Shown: positions 12,210-25,182, numbered from the stretch's first letter. The stretch: DNA of 64,000 bases from Ulota crispa (GCA_963920765.1 OY987243.1:24981419-25045418), one strand, 5' to 3'. Numbers and translations are program-made. Notes: generated from the letters alone by a model not told the origin.

Positions 12210-15200
12210 TTAGTCATTAAATTCTTCAATTGGCCGTGTAGGTGGATGTGGAGGTCCTTTCTTTTCTTGTCTATCCTCCTCAAACCAATTGGGTGGCACA
12301 GTTGGGGGGACATAACTTAACTTCCTAAAGGACTTATGCGTAGCAGCTGCCATAGAATTGCGTGCAAGAGGAACAATAGTTCTCCGTCGTAAACTCTGCC
12401 GATGCCCATCGGCCACATCAAGCATAGCTTTGTAGTGTAACTCGCGAGATGTCAAAGCAAGTTGTTTCTTTAAAACCAATGGATGTGGACCCATGATGTT
12501 ACTTCCTTCACGGTAAAGAAGAGGATCATCATCGCAGCACCGTACGCGGTGGTCTTCATTGGGCAATAGTGTTTCCGCAGGTGGTCTAAATAGCTTGGGA
12601 TATGACTCTGTACGCCCTTCCCATGCCAAATAATGTTCACCTGGTTGATGCTTTGGTTCCGCTCGAAAGTTTGGCGTAAACTCACAATCTGCTAGTCTCA
12701 ATAAACTACACACAAATGCAAACATATCACATTTGAACATCCAAAAGTGAAAAATAACACCATGTTCAATGTGAAGTGTACATGGTCATGGTGATCAAGA
12801 GCGATTCCAATGTCATGCACATCCTCTAAAACTTTACTTTCCAAGCATATAATGACTCCTTACTAAATAAGGACCTCCCCCCTTGTAACTTATAAGAGCC
12901 ACACAACTTGGCAACACTTATAACTTTTCTTTGCGTTAAGACATGATTTTTACTATAGATTTTGAAAGGTGAAAAACTTAGTTAATTATGGCATTATCAC
13001 AACATTCAAATGAATAGTCCCTAAAAAGTAATAAGTGCCTCTTCATTCCACTTCCTATATATATTACTTTTTAACCTAGATTTCAGTTAGAATATTACTA
13101 TAAATCCATATTATATATCAATTTTAACAAATCAACAAATGGTTGCATCTTGCAAACATATTAGCTTTAACTTTTGGAGTTTCAACACAGATAGCAACAA
13201 ATTCATTAAAAAAAGGAAAAAGAAACCTGTTGATTATTTTTAACCAATTTTTTTGAAGTTGTATAAAAGTGTATGTCATATTTAATTACTCATGAACTAC
13301 TCAAAGTCCAAAAGCAATAACTCAAAAACTTGATCTAGTTTGCAAAACATGGGAAGATTCTTAAAAAAAACATGGACAGATACTTGCAAAACATCAAGAG
13401 GTATATGCTAAACATGGGGCAATCTCTATATTAAAGAAATCTATGTTTTTTTGACATTTTTTTAATATTCACTAATTTTTATGCTAACAATGATATAAAG
13501 TATAACTTTAAGATGTTAGCTTTAACATCAATTGTAACATAGAAAGAAGTGAACGTCCAAAAAAAGTTGTCAAAAAAAAACACTGGTTTCTTCTAGTGTA
13601 TGTTTGGTAATATAGAGAGTCCATTGTTACATGGATAGTCCCATAAGTACTTAGAATACATTTGTGTTTGAATTTTGTTTTGGTTGTACACATACCTTGG
13701 TAGGCTCGGCAAAATATTGAGAGTGGTGTCAAGAATCCTCCACCTATCAATTTCTGGCGTGCATATGGCAAAATTCATGGTCAAATAAGCAAATATACAT
13801 AAGTCTCCCATGCCTCCACGCACATCAAAACGACATTTGTTGTAATCTTCTTGCTTGGCTCCAAACAACCAGTTATATACAACAATTGGCATAATTGACA
13901 TGGGGTGAACATGTACAGGGTCTGCATTATTGTATATGCGGAATACTTGTGGCGGAAGGACGTAAAAGGTAGAATCTGAACAAGTGCGCATCTTAAATTC
14001 TCTTGAAGATCTTAGCTGCCATTTGAGTTTAGAGATATGTTCACACTTGGTGTTAGAAGGGGTATTAACAATATGGATGCAGCCTAAAAGTGTGTCCAAA
14101 TGCGTCTAACTTTCCTTTGCTACTACCACTCTTAAAACCAAGTGTGAACATACCCTTATATTTAGAAATAGGAACTTAAGTATGAAAATTTGAAGAAAAA
14201 ACATATTCCACATTTTAACTAATTCTAGACTATGAAAGCAAATTTGGATTGTATAAAAGGCCATGGTAATTGGGAGATAGTTCAATGTCATGTGTGACTT
14301 TTTTAGCTAAAATCTTCAAGGGTGGATTGGCTTCATGTCAAGGGATCTCTCCATGCAATTTGACATGTAGGTAAATTTTCTTACTTTTTTATCCCTTATG
14401 GCATGGCTTTTATTTTTGGATTTTGGACCATTTAGAATTGGTTAAAATACAATATGTATATTGCAATAAAACACATTGGATCTTGGTTGATAAATAAAAT
14501 TGGAAATAGGTGTAGCATGAATGCTGAGCAATATCTGATCTTGTTAGTAACATGTTAAACTAAAAAGCATAAATATTTAGATTCAGTTAATGTTCTTTAC
14601 AAAACTGACCCCAAAAAATGTAAAATCCAAAAAAGAAATCATACACAATGCAAAGAGAAACTAGAAGTTGCCAGTCTATGGCCTTTAAAAATTGCATGGA
14701 GAGCTATTCAACACAAGCCCATGCTTGGAGAGTTTAGTTGTAAAGGATGAGCATGACTACCATATCTCCCAATTACCATTTTCCATGTTTAACCTGAATT
14801 GCCTTCACAGTTCAAATTTGGTTGAATATGATATTAATGTAATGTGTCATAAAATAAACAAACAAACAAATGAGGGAATTGATATAGGCACATCCAAGGT
14901 CTGTTATATGAACACCAAGGAGGGAGGGGATAATTTTAGATATTTATCATCAACAAGTTGGAATTTCAAAAATTTGAATTTAGATTTGGATTTAGAAACC
15001 TTGTTCAATTATAATCTCCTTTATAATTCTAGACTAAAGCAATGCCTAATGAAAAGTTTAACTTATTTTACAAACAAAGGTAAAAGAAATAATTTTCCCC
15101 CTAACTAAACTTTTTCACTTGGCATTGTTCAATTGTAACCTCTTTTATGGTTCTAAACTAAAGCAAGCTCTCTAAATCCAAATCTAAATTTAAAATTTTT

Positions 15201-18200
15201 AAAATTCAACTTGTTGATGATAAACTTCTAAAAATTATCCCCCTTCCTCCTGGTGTCCATATAACAGACCGTGGGTGTGCATATATCAATTCCCTAAATA
15301 AATAAGTTGATATATCTAGATACAAGATTGTTTTTTATGAATAGAAATTAACAATATATATAGTGGTTACTTGTACCTGACGAGTTACTAAACAAGCTAT
15401 ACCATAGGCGCACAAGATCCGTGGTGCTTCCCATTTATCTTCATCACCAAGGTCACCAACCTTAGGATTCAAAGCAAACTTTTGGAATCTAAACCTTTTG
15501 TGTAAGATATCATAGGAAACAACTCCATTTTTAAATTCAAGTGCCCCCATTGCAGGTTGATACCGCCTTGATTTCACCTCCGTAATTCTCTCCCTTTGAC
15601 CCATAACATGTATTCCTCCCCAAATCATGTGGCCATGCATCACCACTAGGCTTGATACGCCCAACGGTGATGGGCGCACCTCAAAGGTGTTGATGTCACT
15701 AATAGTATGTGATCGAGAATCATAAATTGTTACCTGTTTGTCAAGTATGTTGTTTTGCGTGAATGATCATCTTCACTATCCATCCAAAATTGGATTTTTT
15801 TTTCTTATTCACTAAAAGAAAAATGTGTCCTAAACAATTGGTTCACAACAACTATAAATATCCTAAACAACTATATAATGACTCAATTACAGCTGTTCAA
15901 AATATTCACAATTGTTGTGAACCAATTGTTTAAAACTCATTTTCTTCTTGTGATTATTAATTTTGTAATTTGAGGTGCAAAAATTTCACATGTTAGATTT
16001 AGGTGATACCACTTTCAAAGATATATCCCATAAGCATTGCCCTCTCTTTTGGGATTCTATACATGATTATTATTAAATTTTAATTGAATATGATTAATAA
16101 ACAAATGATTGAGTTGACACTACTCGGACCCAAGCTGTACTTTGAAGACTAAAGAAGTAATGAAGAAAAATGAGATGGTATCTTTTGTCACTATCTACCC
16201 AAATTTCACTTTACTTTTATGTGGAATCCAAATTACTTGTATGTATATGTATTAGCAATTGATCAACAAGAAGCTATATCCTAGCAAAAGGCTAGATAAT
16301 ATTTCTTTTATCATAAAGACGTTGTAAGTTGTATGTAAAATGGATTGATTTATAACTTTTAAAATTCAGATGATACTTTAAGTTTTTTTTTTTCGAATGA
16401 CTAAACCAATTCCATTGACACGATTATTGAAATGTACTTTGAAAAAGTAGTGTCTAAATTGACTAAAACGTATTTAAATCAACAAGAAAAAAAATTCCAA
16501 ATTGACAAAAGAATATCCAATTTGACATTGTTCCCTTGTACCCTTGTAGTGGTATAATAGTTAATAAAATGGATGGGTTGTTTCAAAAAACCTACCAAAC
16601 TTCCAGAATATGTGCATGTTACACCTCCTTCGACAAAACTTCCCGTCCGCTCTCCAACCATGTAAAGTTTGTAATAGCTCTTACTTCGACCAACATGCTC
16701 TTCCACAAGAAGTTTTGCTATCTTAAATTCTTGAGCATATTTTGGATCTTCTAAAGGGGGTACTATTTGAAATGTTTGCACCAATGGGTTAATCACCATG
16801 GTTATGGATTGTGAAGGCCATTTCACCCTCCAAAACTCTTGATTAGGGAGAGTCAAATAATCTCCTCCATCAACAACAACAAGTCCCTTTTCACCGGCAA
16901 TGACGGTATTCACATCCGGAGGAAGGAAGTTCATCATGGCAATACACAACCATGGCCATGGACATTCCTTATTTTGAGGTTCACGGTTGTACCCTCCAAT
17001 CCAATTGCTACCGGGATTGACATGCAACACAACCGGAAAGTATTTGTTGTTGGTTCTTAAAAAGCTTGGATTCCACATGATTTTCTTTTTTTCATGTTTG
17101 TTGAATCTTGCCCATGCATCACATAGTTCTTGACCTGCAATAACACCACAAGAAAAATTATTGTCCAAATTTGACTAAAGTGTCCAAATTAACAAAAATA
17201 ATGTCCAAGTTAACAAAAACATGTTTGGATTGACACATCCAAATTGACCAAAAATGTCCAAATTGACATTATTCCCTTGAGTAGAACTCCTTTGAACTAA
17301 TATGCTTGGGATTGAAGGTACAATGCGGTGAGCATGAGGTAGGTAGTGTTGGAACATGCAAGATATTAGTTTAGGTGATATCAGTTTAGAGGAGTTCTAC
17401 CTGTAGGGAATACTTTAAAAAAATAGCAATTTGTGCATCTCTTGCTTCTTTTAGTATACACAAAAACAATTGTTTTTTAATTTTAAAGGCCACAAATTGG
17501 CAAAAAAAAAAACTGTTTTCTCTTTGCCATAGGACATGGTATTTGTTTTTGGACTTTGATCTATCTAGGACTAGCTAAAATATGGCATATTGAAGATGAT
17601 CTATACCAACCAAGTCAGCAATTTCTTTTTGTTTTGTATTAATATTGAAGTTGAAAGTGATGTAAAAAAGACGATTGTAAGAAAAGTAAAAATAAACAAA
17701 TGGAAGGATACAAGTTGTATGAAAGACATTTTGAAAATCTTACATGCCTCTAAAAGCTAATGTTGGACAAACAATTTTAATCTTACCAAAAAATTGAATG
17801 TATCACTACATTTGAATACAAAAATAAATAAATAAACCCTTCTATAAAGTAACTTAGAAATATTGTAAAGTGATTTATATAAATCAACACACACGGCCAA
17901 GTATTAGGGTTATTTGATTGATGTGTGTTCTTTTAAATTGTTCAATTGAAGAACATCTTAATTGATTTTGCAATGAAAATTTCAACAAAAATGAACTGAA
18001 CATCAACTATAACCAATTTTTGCACATCAGTTTCAAAAGCTTTTAAGTATTTCATAATGCTCATTAATTTATTAGAGAAAATTCATCAAAACTACAAGCA
18101 CTGATATTTTGATGAAAAGTAATAATGGATCTCCTTTCTTGTTCGCCATGAAAAGTACAAATTTGAAAAATGATAAGTACCTTCCATTTTACTAGAAGGC

Positions 18201-20695
18201 AAATAGTGAGTTATGGCATTTTTTTCGCATGTTCTCCAACCAGGAGGTGGCTCAAGGTAATTTGGATAAATTTTGGGTTTTTTGGGCCAAATATTTAACT
18301 TTTTAATAGTTTTCTCAGGTTGTAGTTCAAAAGGCAAATAGGTCTCTTGTTCATTTGTTGCCGGGTAATGTCCAAAAATAAACCTTGGAACATTGGCTAC
18401 ATAACGTTGATTTTCTATTATTTTTTTCAACCTATCTATAAAAATTTGTTCCTCTTCCGTTGGTTTTTCCTAAAATGATTTTAATAAAATGCAAAACATC
18501 ATTGTTATTATTACATAAGTCTATATTGATCTATCAAACAACTCATTTAGATAATAGATTTGTCATCTTGTGTTTTTACTTATCAATAGTGTGCTTTCAT
18601 ATATTTGTTTGCATATCAATTCATTAACAAACATTATTCTTTTTCTTGCTTCTATAGTAAAAGCTAGACAAAGTAATATGAGTTTTACTGTTGAAGAGTA
18701 CTTCACAAAAGTAAATTCATAAAATTTAAAATTCTTGTGTTTTGTCATTATTAAAACAGAAAGAAATGTTTTAAATCCATCATTTGTTTCTATTTTTTCT
18801 TATGTTAAACTATTTTTTACGTAAACCTTGATGTTAGTTGGGTTTGTGTTTGTTTGGTCTATCAAGGTAAATTCTTTGCAATTTTTTAACTTATAATTCA
18901 AAACACACTTTTATAGATTTTTTTTAATGAGTACAAATTTCAAATCAAAGTTTTATTTGTTCACATACCCAACAATTACAACGATCAAACCTATAAATAA
19001 CTAATTTTAGTTAATTATATTAATCAAAGCTATTGATTTTCATTTGTTGAATCAAACTTGTATTACAAATTCATTTAACAACATTTTCAACAAACACAAA
19101 GTATAATCTATTTTAAAAAAAACAACGAAACCACTTTTGTTGTATTGATTAACCCCTTGAAAATGTTACCTACCAAAAACGTTGACTATATTCATGCAAG
19201 GACCACTTAGTACTTGAATAAAAATGGCTTTATGACAAATGTAAAAAAAATCCCCAAAAGTTTTGGTTGACTAGTAGTATGTCTATGACTTGGCTTGAAC
19301 TTTACAATTCCAATGGGATCTAGTGCTACCCAAGTGTCCCATCCGTGTCCCATTTGTGTCCCGTCCATATACAATGGTGCTTGGATAAGGCCAACACTTT
19401 GGGCTAGAAAAAAATGTTAATCGTATCCAAATATTGATCATAAATAAGCACTCCATTTGCATTACTTTTCCTAATTCTAGTGGTTGCAACTTTGGAGGTG
19501 CTTTCCTACTTGTGTTTCCAAATGAATTTATAACTAATGCGTCACAATGGGCATTAACAAAAGCAAGCGTTGACCATAGGCAAGCACTTGACCTTAACCA
19601 AGCTCATAATACAAGCTTTGGTCAAAAGGGGAGTGGGGTTGTGATCTTATCCAATCATTTCTCTAATCAATTCTATTAACACCATATTTGTTAACTTGGG
19701 AAAAACAGGTGTCCCACTTTGTACTCCGCCTTAAACCCAAAAAGTTATTTTAAACTAGATTCAAAAATATCAGATTCAGTTTGGGCCAGTAAGATTTTTT
19801 TCCTCGCAAATTCCTCCTCTCAAGTGAGGACATGTGTAGGTTTTAGGAGGCCACCTAAAACCTTCATATCAAAATCTGAAAGTCCCAAAATGACCCATTT
19901 TTCCCAAATTAACGAATATGGTCTTTATTACAAATATTGACATTAACTCAGCACCATTATACAACGCTAGAGAGCGTATACAAACAACAAACATCCTTGG
20001 GGATAAGGTTTTTGATTATTCATATCCAATGAGTTTACAAAAAACGAATAAAGTATAAAAAAGTGTGTTACCTTATCATGAGACCGATCATGATACAATT
20101 CGGCAAGTGGATGGATTCTATCACCCACCAAATGAGATCTTTGGTGCGTCTCCTCCCAATCCTCCGGACGAACTAGTTCAGAATCATGTTTGAAATGTCT
20201 GTACCGATGGAAAGGCAAAGGTGGCCATTTTCTTCTTAAATCTTGTTCCGTGGTATGAAGTTGACCCTCATAAAGCCATTGCTCCGGCACATTGCCTCGA
20301 CTGCAAGCAGAATATTGTTTAGGACTAGCAAGGTCATTTAAAGCCCACTCCGAGTCCACAATTTCTTGGTTCCATCTTTTCATGTCTGCCACAAGCTCTG
20401 CATCCAGGGTTTTTTCATTCTCATCCAAATGGTGCAAGAATGTGGCTCTCCGAGCAATCCACTCGGTGTCCATGTAATGTGCAGCAGGGTTGTATGGTAT
20501 AATTGAGACTGCCCTTGAAAGTGATCTCTCACGTGCACGTGGGTTTTTGGGCCAAAATTCACTTGGGGTTGTAGCTTTGGACATTGGGTTGTCCGCTATT
20601 AAACGTGGTTTAGGAGTGGGTGGTGTTGAGATGGATGGATCTAGTGGTGTTGTGGTATCAAGAGGCTCCGAAATAGACTTCTTTGGTTCATCCAT
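12210..20695 (-). CDS. 874-aa protein with a diverged kelch/F-box-associated-like beta-propeller; unknown ends
   Basis: Six exons join in phase: 20695-20072, 18469-18181, 17134-16596, 15733-15377, 14015-13696, 12705-12210 (stop). Acceptors such as TTATTGCAG and donors such as AAGGTAACA are canonical. The first 300 residues are charged, Trp-rich and unfamiliar to me, and I see no F-box. From about residue 305 the pattern resembles plant F-box/kelch proteins: WNPSFLRTN, FPVVLHVNPGSNW, PWPWLCIAMMNFLPP, AGEKGLVVVDGG, MVINPLVQTFQIVPPL, YYKLYMVGER, VTIYDSRSHT, then SSLVVMHGHMIWGG and ILCAYGIACLV. That is the usual order of wall strands, 'NPLT..LPP' blade and 'Y-D-S' blade. The last exon (about 710-874) is basic and Pro-rich and also unknown. 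The family call is inference from pattern; the gene structure is well supported. Exon 5 has alternative in-frame acceptors nearby. Introns contain TIR elements. Confidence 0.72.
14225..14830. repeat. Inverted similarity pair within an intron
   Basis: About 75 bases at 14225-14298, containing GGTAATTGGGAGATAG, recur in inverted, diverged form at 14749-14830, which contains ATATCTCCCAATTACCA. The two could pair as a long imperfect hairpin, or could be the ends of an old TIR element. They lie in the intron between exons 4 and 5 of the minus-strand gene. Confidence 0.45.
14873..15294. mobile_element. Foldback/MITE-like palindrome (~125-bp arms) in intron
   Basis: The left arm, from AGGGAATTGATATAGGCACA to about 15000, is the imperfect reverse complement of 15170-15294, which ends ATATATCAATTCCCT. 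The arms share a GTCTGTTATATG core and an AACAAGTTGGAATT core. Two direct repeats around TTGTTCAATT (14998 and 15122) fill the loop. No transposase is present. It sits in the intron between exons 4 and 5. Confidence 0.75.
16440..17300. repeat. Short degenerate repeats on both sides of exon 3
   Basis: Degenerate units of CCAAATTGAC occur at about 16450-16545 and again at 17160-17275, on either side of exon 3 (16596-17134). Both arrays end in a longer shared block (GACATTGTTCCCTTG at 16525, GACATTATTCCCTTG at 17266) in the same orientation. The exon therefore lies between direct repeats. Confidence 0.65.
19677..19928. mobile_element. TIR MITE, family TAACRCCATATT
   Basis: It begins TAACACCATATTTGTTAACT and ends with the inverted form, CCCAAATTAACGAATATGGT followed by CTTTA. 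A second member is nested at about 52614-52889. It is non-coding, about 250 bp long, and lies in intron 1 of the minus-strand gene. Confidence 0.7.
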
Positions 20696-21140
20696 GGTTT
20701 TTTTATTTTATTTTGGTGTGGTTGATGTTGCAATTGTTTTGGATGACGCTATTTTGAGAGCATAAATTAATGGGCTAAAGATTTTGTGAGTGGGAATTGA
20801 TTTTGACCTCAAAAATCAATGGGAAAACTATAATAAGGAATGGTTGGTATTGAGATGGATGGATCTAATGATATTGTGGTATCAAGAGGCTCCAAAATAG
20901 ACTTCTTTGGTTCATCCATGGTTTTTATTTTGTATTTTTGTGTTGCTGATGTTGCAATAGTTTTGGATGACGCTATTATGTGAGCATATTAATGGGCTAA
21001 AATTTTGTGAGTGGGAACTGATTTTGACCGCAAGGAAAACTATAAAAAGGAATGGTTGGTATTGAAATAGATGGATCTAATGATATTGTGATATTCAAGA
21101 GGCTCCAAAATAGACTTTTTTGGTTCATCTATGGTTTTAA
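20611..21140. repeat. Tandem repeat of the minus-strand gene's 5' end (2.5 copies, ~215 bp)
   Basis: The segment carrying the start codon and first 25 or so codons of the 874-aa gene (20620-20695 on the minus strand) recurs at about 20838-20925 and 21052-21140. Copy 2 keeps an ATG and an open frame starting MDEPKKSI. Copy 3 has ATA in place of ATG and a frameshift. The intervening sequence, GGATGACGCTATT, is also repeated. This is a local tandem duplication that includes the promoter-proximal region. Confidence 0.9.
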
Positions 21141-23670
21141 TTGTTGATTGTAATAAAGTGTGCACAATCAACTACAAGAGGAAGTACTAAAACACAACAC
21201 ATATATTCATTAGTTCAAAAGCAATTCCACCAATAAGAAGAAGAAAATCCAAACTTCATCATAGTGGTCTCAAGATTTTAATAACATTTTTTTTGATGGA
21301 GCAGTACTGTGGTCGCTTGAATTTGAGAGTTGCTGATTGTAAGTGTCATGCGATGTAGTTCCTACATACATATCACAATGTAATTACAATTTGATTATGA
21401 ACCTGATTGTTTTTTTTATTTTGACTTATTCCCTATGGGCCTTGCATTAAAAAAAATACATTACATAAATAAATGTGATTTTTGGAAAATAAAATTAGAA
21501 ACTTTGAAGTTTTTTGTTATTTTTACATCTAGTGATGTCTTTGGCCTATGTGATTTAGATTTTCCATTAAAAAAATATTTGAAAAAGAACATAGATTGCT
21601 TGAATCGTGAAAATTCATTGTGCAAGTATGAAAGAATTGTGATACCTTTATATAACAAAAAAAATTATTGTAAATTTGTATCAATACTAAAACTGTCACT
21701 TTGATAGTAGAATTTATTATCACGTCATTACCAAAGTAGTTAAATGACCCAAAGAGAGTCATTATTCAACACCCAACTCTATTATTGTTGATTCATTTAT
21801 TGTGCATGATAGGAAACATGTAATCATCCACTACACTCCAACACACTTGTATCTACTTGATGAAGATTTTGATAGATTTTACTAGGAAACTTAGATTGGT
21901 TTATTTTAATACATGAGGTTGTTCCACTTAAATTATTATAATAATTATCTTGTGTGTAGTTTCTAAATATTCACTATTGAATTCATAGAACGTAAAAATA
22001 AATCAATGAGATATGCTATTTATAAAAAAATACTTGTATGCAATTAAATCTTGATTTTAAATAGAAGATTTTGTTTGTGGTTGCATGGACGCAAGAGATA
22101 GGCTACAATATGTTTTTCACTTGCAAATACGGTCAGTTGTCCCATCATAAATGGCCAATTACAAATTGATAGTACTAAATAAATGGTGAATAAAATTCAC
22201 AAGACAATACTTGTAACAAGAACAAAAACAATTTTCAAAACAAAAGAACATTTGAGTGGCTTACTAGTTTTTAAAGTAATCTTTGGATATCAAAGGCCAT
22301 AATTGATTTTGTTTTGAAATGTGTTTAAAGAATTTATGATTTTTTTAATGTTGCAACATCTTTTAATACACCATTTGTTGTCATATTTTGAGAAGCCACA
22401 TTCCCTTGTAAAAAACTCAAAAGTGTTTTACATTTGGCTTGACTAGAAGGTCGCACCCAACCATCACATGATGTTAAAAACTCCTCACCTTGATGTGTCT
22501 CCAATGGGAGTTGAATAGTGCTTTCTACATTAGATGACTCAACATGTTCTTCCACATTCTTATCCATGAATCCTAAAGTTTAATATTCCAACTAACATCA
22601 AACTTGCACACTTTTACAACCCCTAACTCTACACTATAATCTTTGATAATCTTGTTTCATGGCACTATTTTTTTAATCACACCTACAAGTTCCCACAAGA
22701 TTGTAAAACAATATTGAATACATTTATCAAAAAACAACACACACATACCATTTCAAAATACATATACAAAAATAGTAAAAAGTAAATGTCTCCTAGTTGG
22801 TGTATGTAAGCTAGAGTTTATTTCAAGAGTTTATTTTTGCCAATAAGTAATTTTAAATAAAAAATGGTAGGAAAAGTAACATTATTTTGTATTCAACCTC
22901 AAAGTGAGTTACCTAACTTCAACACGTCAAAGCTTATTAATCATCTTCATTCTCAAATCTTAATGTCATCGTATCTTGTAATATTGCAATTAGTCAACAC
23001 CACAATCAAATTGGTTCTCTTAGTAAGTCAACGCCAACGTAACAATTAGGCTTGTGATTAGGGCTGCAATTAGGTCAACGCCACAATCTAAGTCAACATT
23101 GCAATTAGGTCAATGTTACAATTAGGTTAGCATTGGATTAACGTTGCAATTGCTGCAATTAGATAATCTTAAGTTGAAATAAAAGTAACTAAGTAGGATT
23201 CTTTGAGGGCAAGAGAAGTTGTGAAAGCAATTGTACTGATTATTATTATTATTCTTTTGAAAGAGAAGAAATGACCAATTATGGCCTACACTTTAAAAAA
23301 CCTAGGGGAGCTCCATTCAATGCAACTGAGAGGAAAAGGTTGGCGTGGTGGTTTGAGGAGGCCAGGGCGGCAAAAATACTAATGTATCCTGAAGGAGAAG
23401 ATTTTCAAAAATTTTCAAAAAAGAGGCAGCAAAAATAAAATGGGGCCAGTGAAGCAGCAATGGCTGAGAATAACCTGGCCAACCGGGTGGACAGCTGCAC
23501 TTGGCACCCTTTGGAGAGCGTGGAGTAGCAATGGACACCCTTTGGGATTCCCACAATCAAATAAATGAGGGGGTTTTTAATGGAGGGGATTGCGTACTTA
23601 TTTAATTCTTGCAATAAGGACTAAGGAGTGGAGGCCCTTTGAATCAACATTTGAGCTCATATGGTACCAA
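21140..23670. other. AT-rich DNA without a convincing gene
   Basis: A 77-codon minus-strand frame at 22334-22567 (starts MDKNVEEHVESS, ends in a stop) is the only balanced-looking frame here. It has no recognisable domain or flanking exons, so it is not called as a gene. At about 22980-23165 there is a degenerate array of units resembling GTCAACGTTGCAATTAG. A TTATTATTATT run lies near 23240. Confidence 0.4.
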
Positions 23671-23677
23671 GCAGTTA

Positions 23678-23908
23678 ACCCCTGAACGGCACCGAAGCCC
23701 TTTGCTGCCGTATGTACAATCATATATACACATGTATTTGTATTTGAGTTGTTCTGAGGGCTTTTCAAAAAAAATTATGCACCCCCCATCATACAACCTT
23801 TCAATATGTATGGTTATAACACTTAATTTCTAACTGATTTAAACTTTCAAATATTAATTGCAATCGTATTTGGTATTGTATCTCCATAGCCCATGTGACA
23901 TTCAGGGG
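23678..23908. mobile_element. TTAA-flanked MITE (piggyBac-like), 231 bp
   Basis: Bounded by TTAA at 23674-23677 and 23909-23912. The ends are CCCCTGAACG and its inverted form, ATTCAGGGG. A second full copy in opposite orientation lies at 39242-39459. Both contain TTTGAGTT-TTCTGAGGGCTTTT-like and CTTTCAATATGTATG segments. The TTAA duplication with CCC-starting ends is the piggyBac signature; assignment to that superfamily is inference. Confidence 0.75.
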
Positions 23909-23919
23909 TTAATGTTAAT

Positions 23920-24575
23920 ATCAACCCTTACATACCCAAAGTACCCAATTTGGGTGTTTACAAAACTTTGAAGATGAATAAAACCTGATCAAATTACTAT
24001 ATTTAGTATTTAAAAAACAATTATTTTTTGAAGTCATTGTCAACATCAAAATTTTGATTTTGCAAATGAATGTTGATGATTTATCTACTCAAAATTTTGT
24101 ACAAGGGTGCCCACTGCAATCTTGAGTTTTCTAGGGTTGGGAAATCTTAAAATTGAGCCTCAAGTACACTAGAGCTTGGAGAAAAATCCACATTAGAAAT
24201 TCATTAAAAATATATATAGGAGTAGGTTTTTAAAGTTGCAAATTGATTAAAGTTAGACATGTCATGGCCCTCATCCTCATATTTTTTTGGTGACCAAATT
24301 TTTAGATTTGACATGTGAAATGAGGATAGGAAGACTTCAAGTCACTTTTACAATTTTAACACCCTCATGTCCAAATATTATAGTATTTCTAAACTATCAG
24401 TGGCATGATATTTTTGTATTTTCTTGTTTCATGTAATCTCTAACATGTTTAGTTAAGTTTGTATGGTTACAATTAAAAAACTTGATGAAACTTATAAAAA
24501 GGTTGATTGATTGTTCACTTTCATGGAAATTCCAAGAAACTAAAAAAGACGTGGACATTTAGGGGTTACAAATGT
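23920..24575. mobile_element. Larger TIR-type element, copy 1
   Basis: It shares a long collinear sequence with 36297-36840 and with 55040-56175. Common blocks include ACAAGGGTG(C/T)CCA, GCCTCAAGTACACTAG, TTTTTTGGTGACCAAATTTT and a 3' end GGGCATTTAGGGGTTA-like box. The ends suggest membership of the TTAA-terminated group. No open frame is preserved. Confidence 0.6.
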
Positions 24576-24630
24576 AATTGGGACATTTTTTTATTCTTTT
24601 GAGTAAGGGCCAATTTACACTAGGAGTGAT

Positions 24631-24801
24631 CAACAATCTTTAAACTGGCTAAATTTCGACAGGATTGCTACCAAAAATTTCATACAGCAAAAAAAAGCAT
24701 GTGAACTCTGTAGTGTGAAATTTGAAATTTTTAGCTTTTCTAGCCGTGTTTACCGTGTTCGTAGCACTTGAGCTAAAAGGGAAAAACATTTGAGATCACT
24801 G
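24631..24801. mobile_element. hAT-like MITE, 171 bp, 8-bp target duplication
   Basis: Starts CAACAATCTTTAAACTGG and ends GAGATCACTG. It is flanked by GGAGTGAT (24623-24630) and GGAATGAT (24802-24809), which match at 7 of 8 positions. Related copies at 37903-38131 and 39932-40092 share GGCTAAATTT, TTCATGCAGC and TAGCACAAGTAGC-like segments. Confidence 0.75.
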
Positions 24802-25182
24802 GGAATGATAGCCATCAAAACTTGGAGTTGTTTGAATCACTAGAATCTCAGTTCATACAACCTTTGAAATGGGCCAAAGAATGACTTCAAGCACTTGTTA
24901 TAATGAAAATATGATATGAGGCTATTTTTTCTAGTCTTCCCTAGAGGCTTTAGAAGGCACAAATTTGAAGCCGTAATTCCAATCTTTCACAAAGAAAGGG
25001 AATGAAGTAGTCCTAACCTAGCCAATGAGGTTTCAATTTTGTTTGAAGTTTGGTGGCTAAAAAAGTAAAAAATAAAACATGAATGACTGTATTTTAAAGA
25101 GATATGGTACGAGGCAACCAAAGGAACAAAACGGGCTCTATGAACAAATGGGTTTTTTGTTCTCATGGAATCCAGTTTTTTG

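Noticed and set aside
14692..15108. A 138-codon plus-strand frame
   Set aside because: It lies within an intron of the minus-strand gene and runs into the palindromic element; no recognisable motif.
22334..22567. A 77-codon minus-strand frame
   Set aside because: Amino acid composition is plausible, but there is no domain, neighbouring exon or repeat copy to support it.
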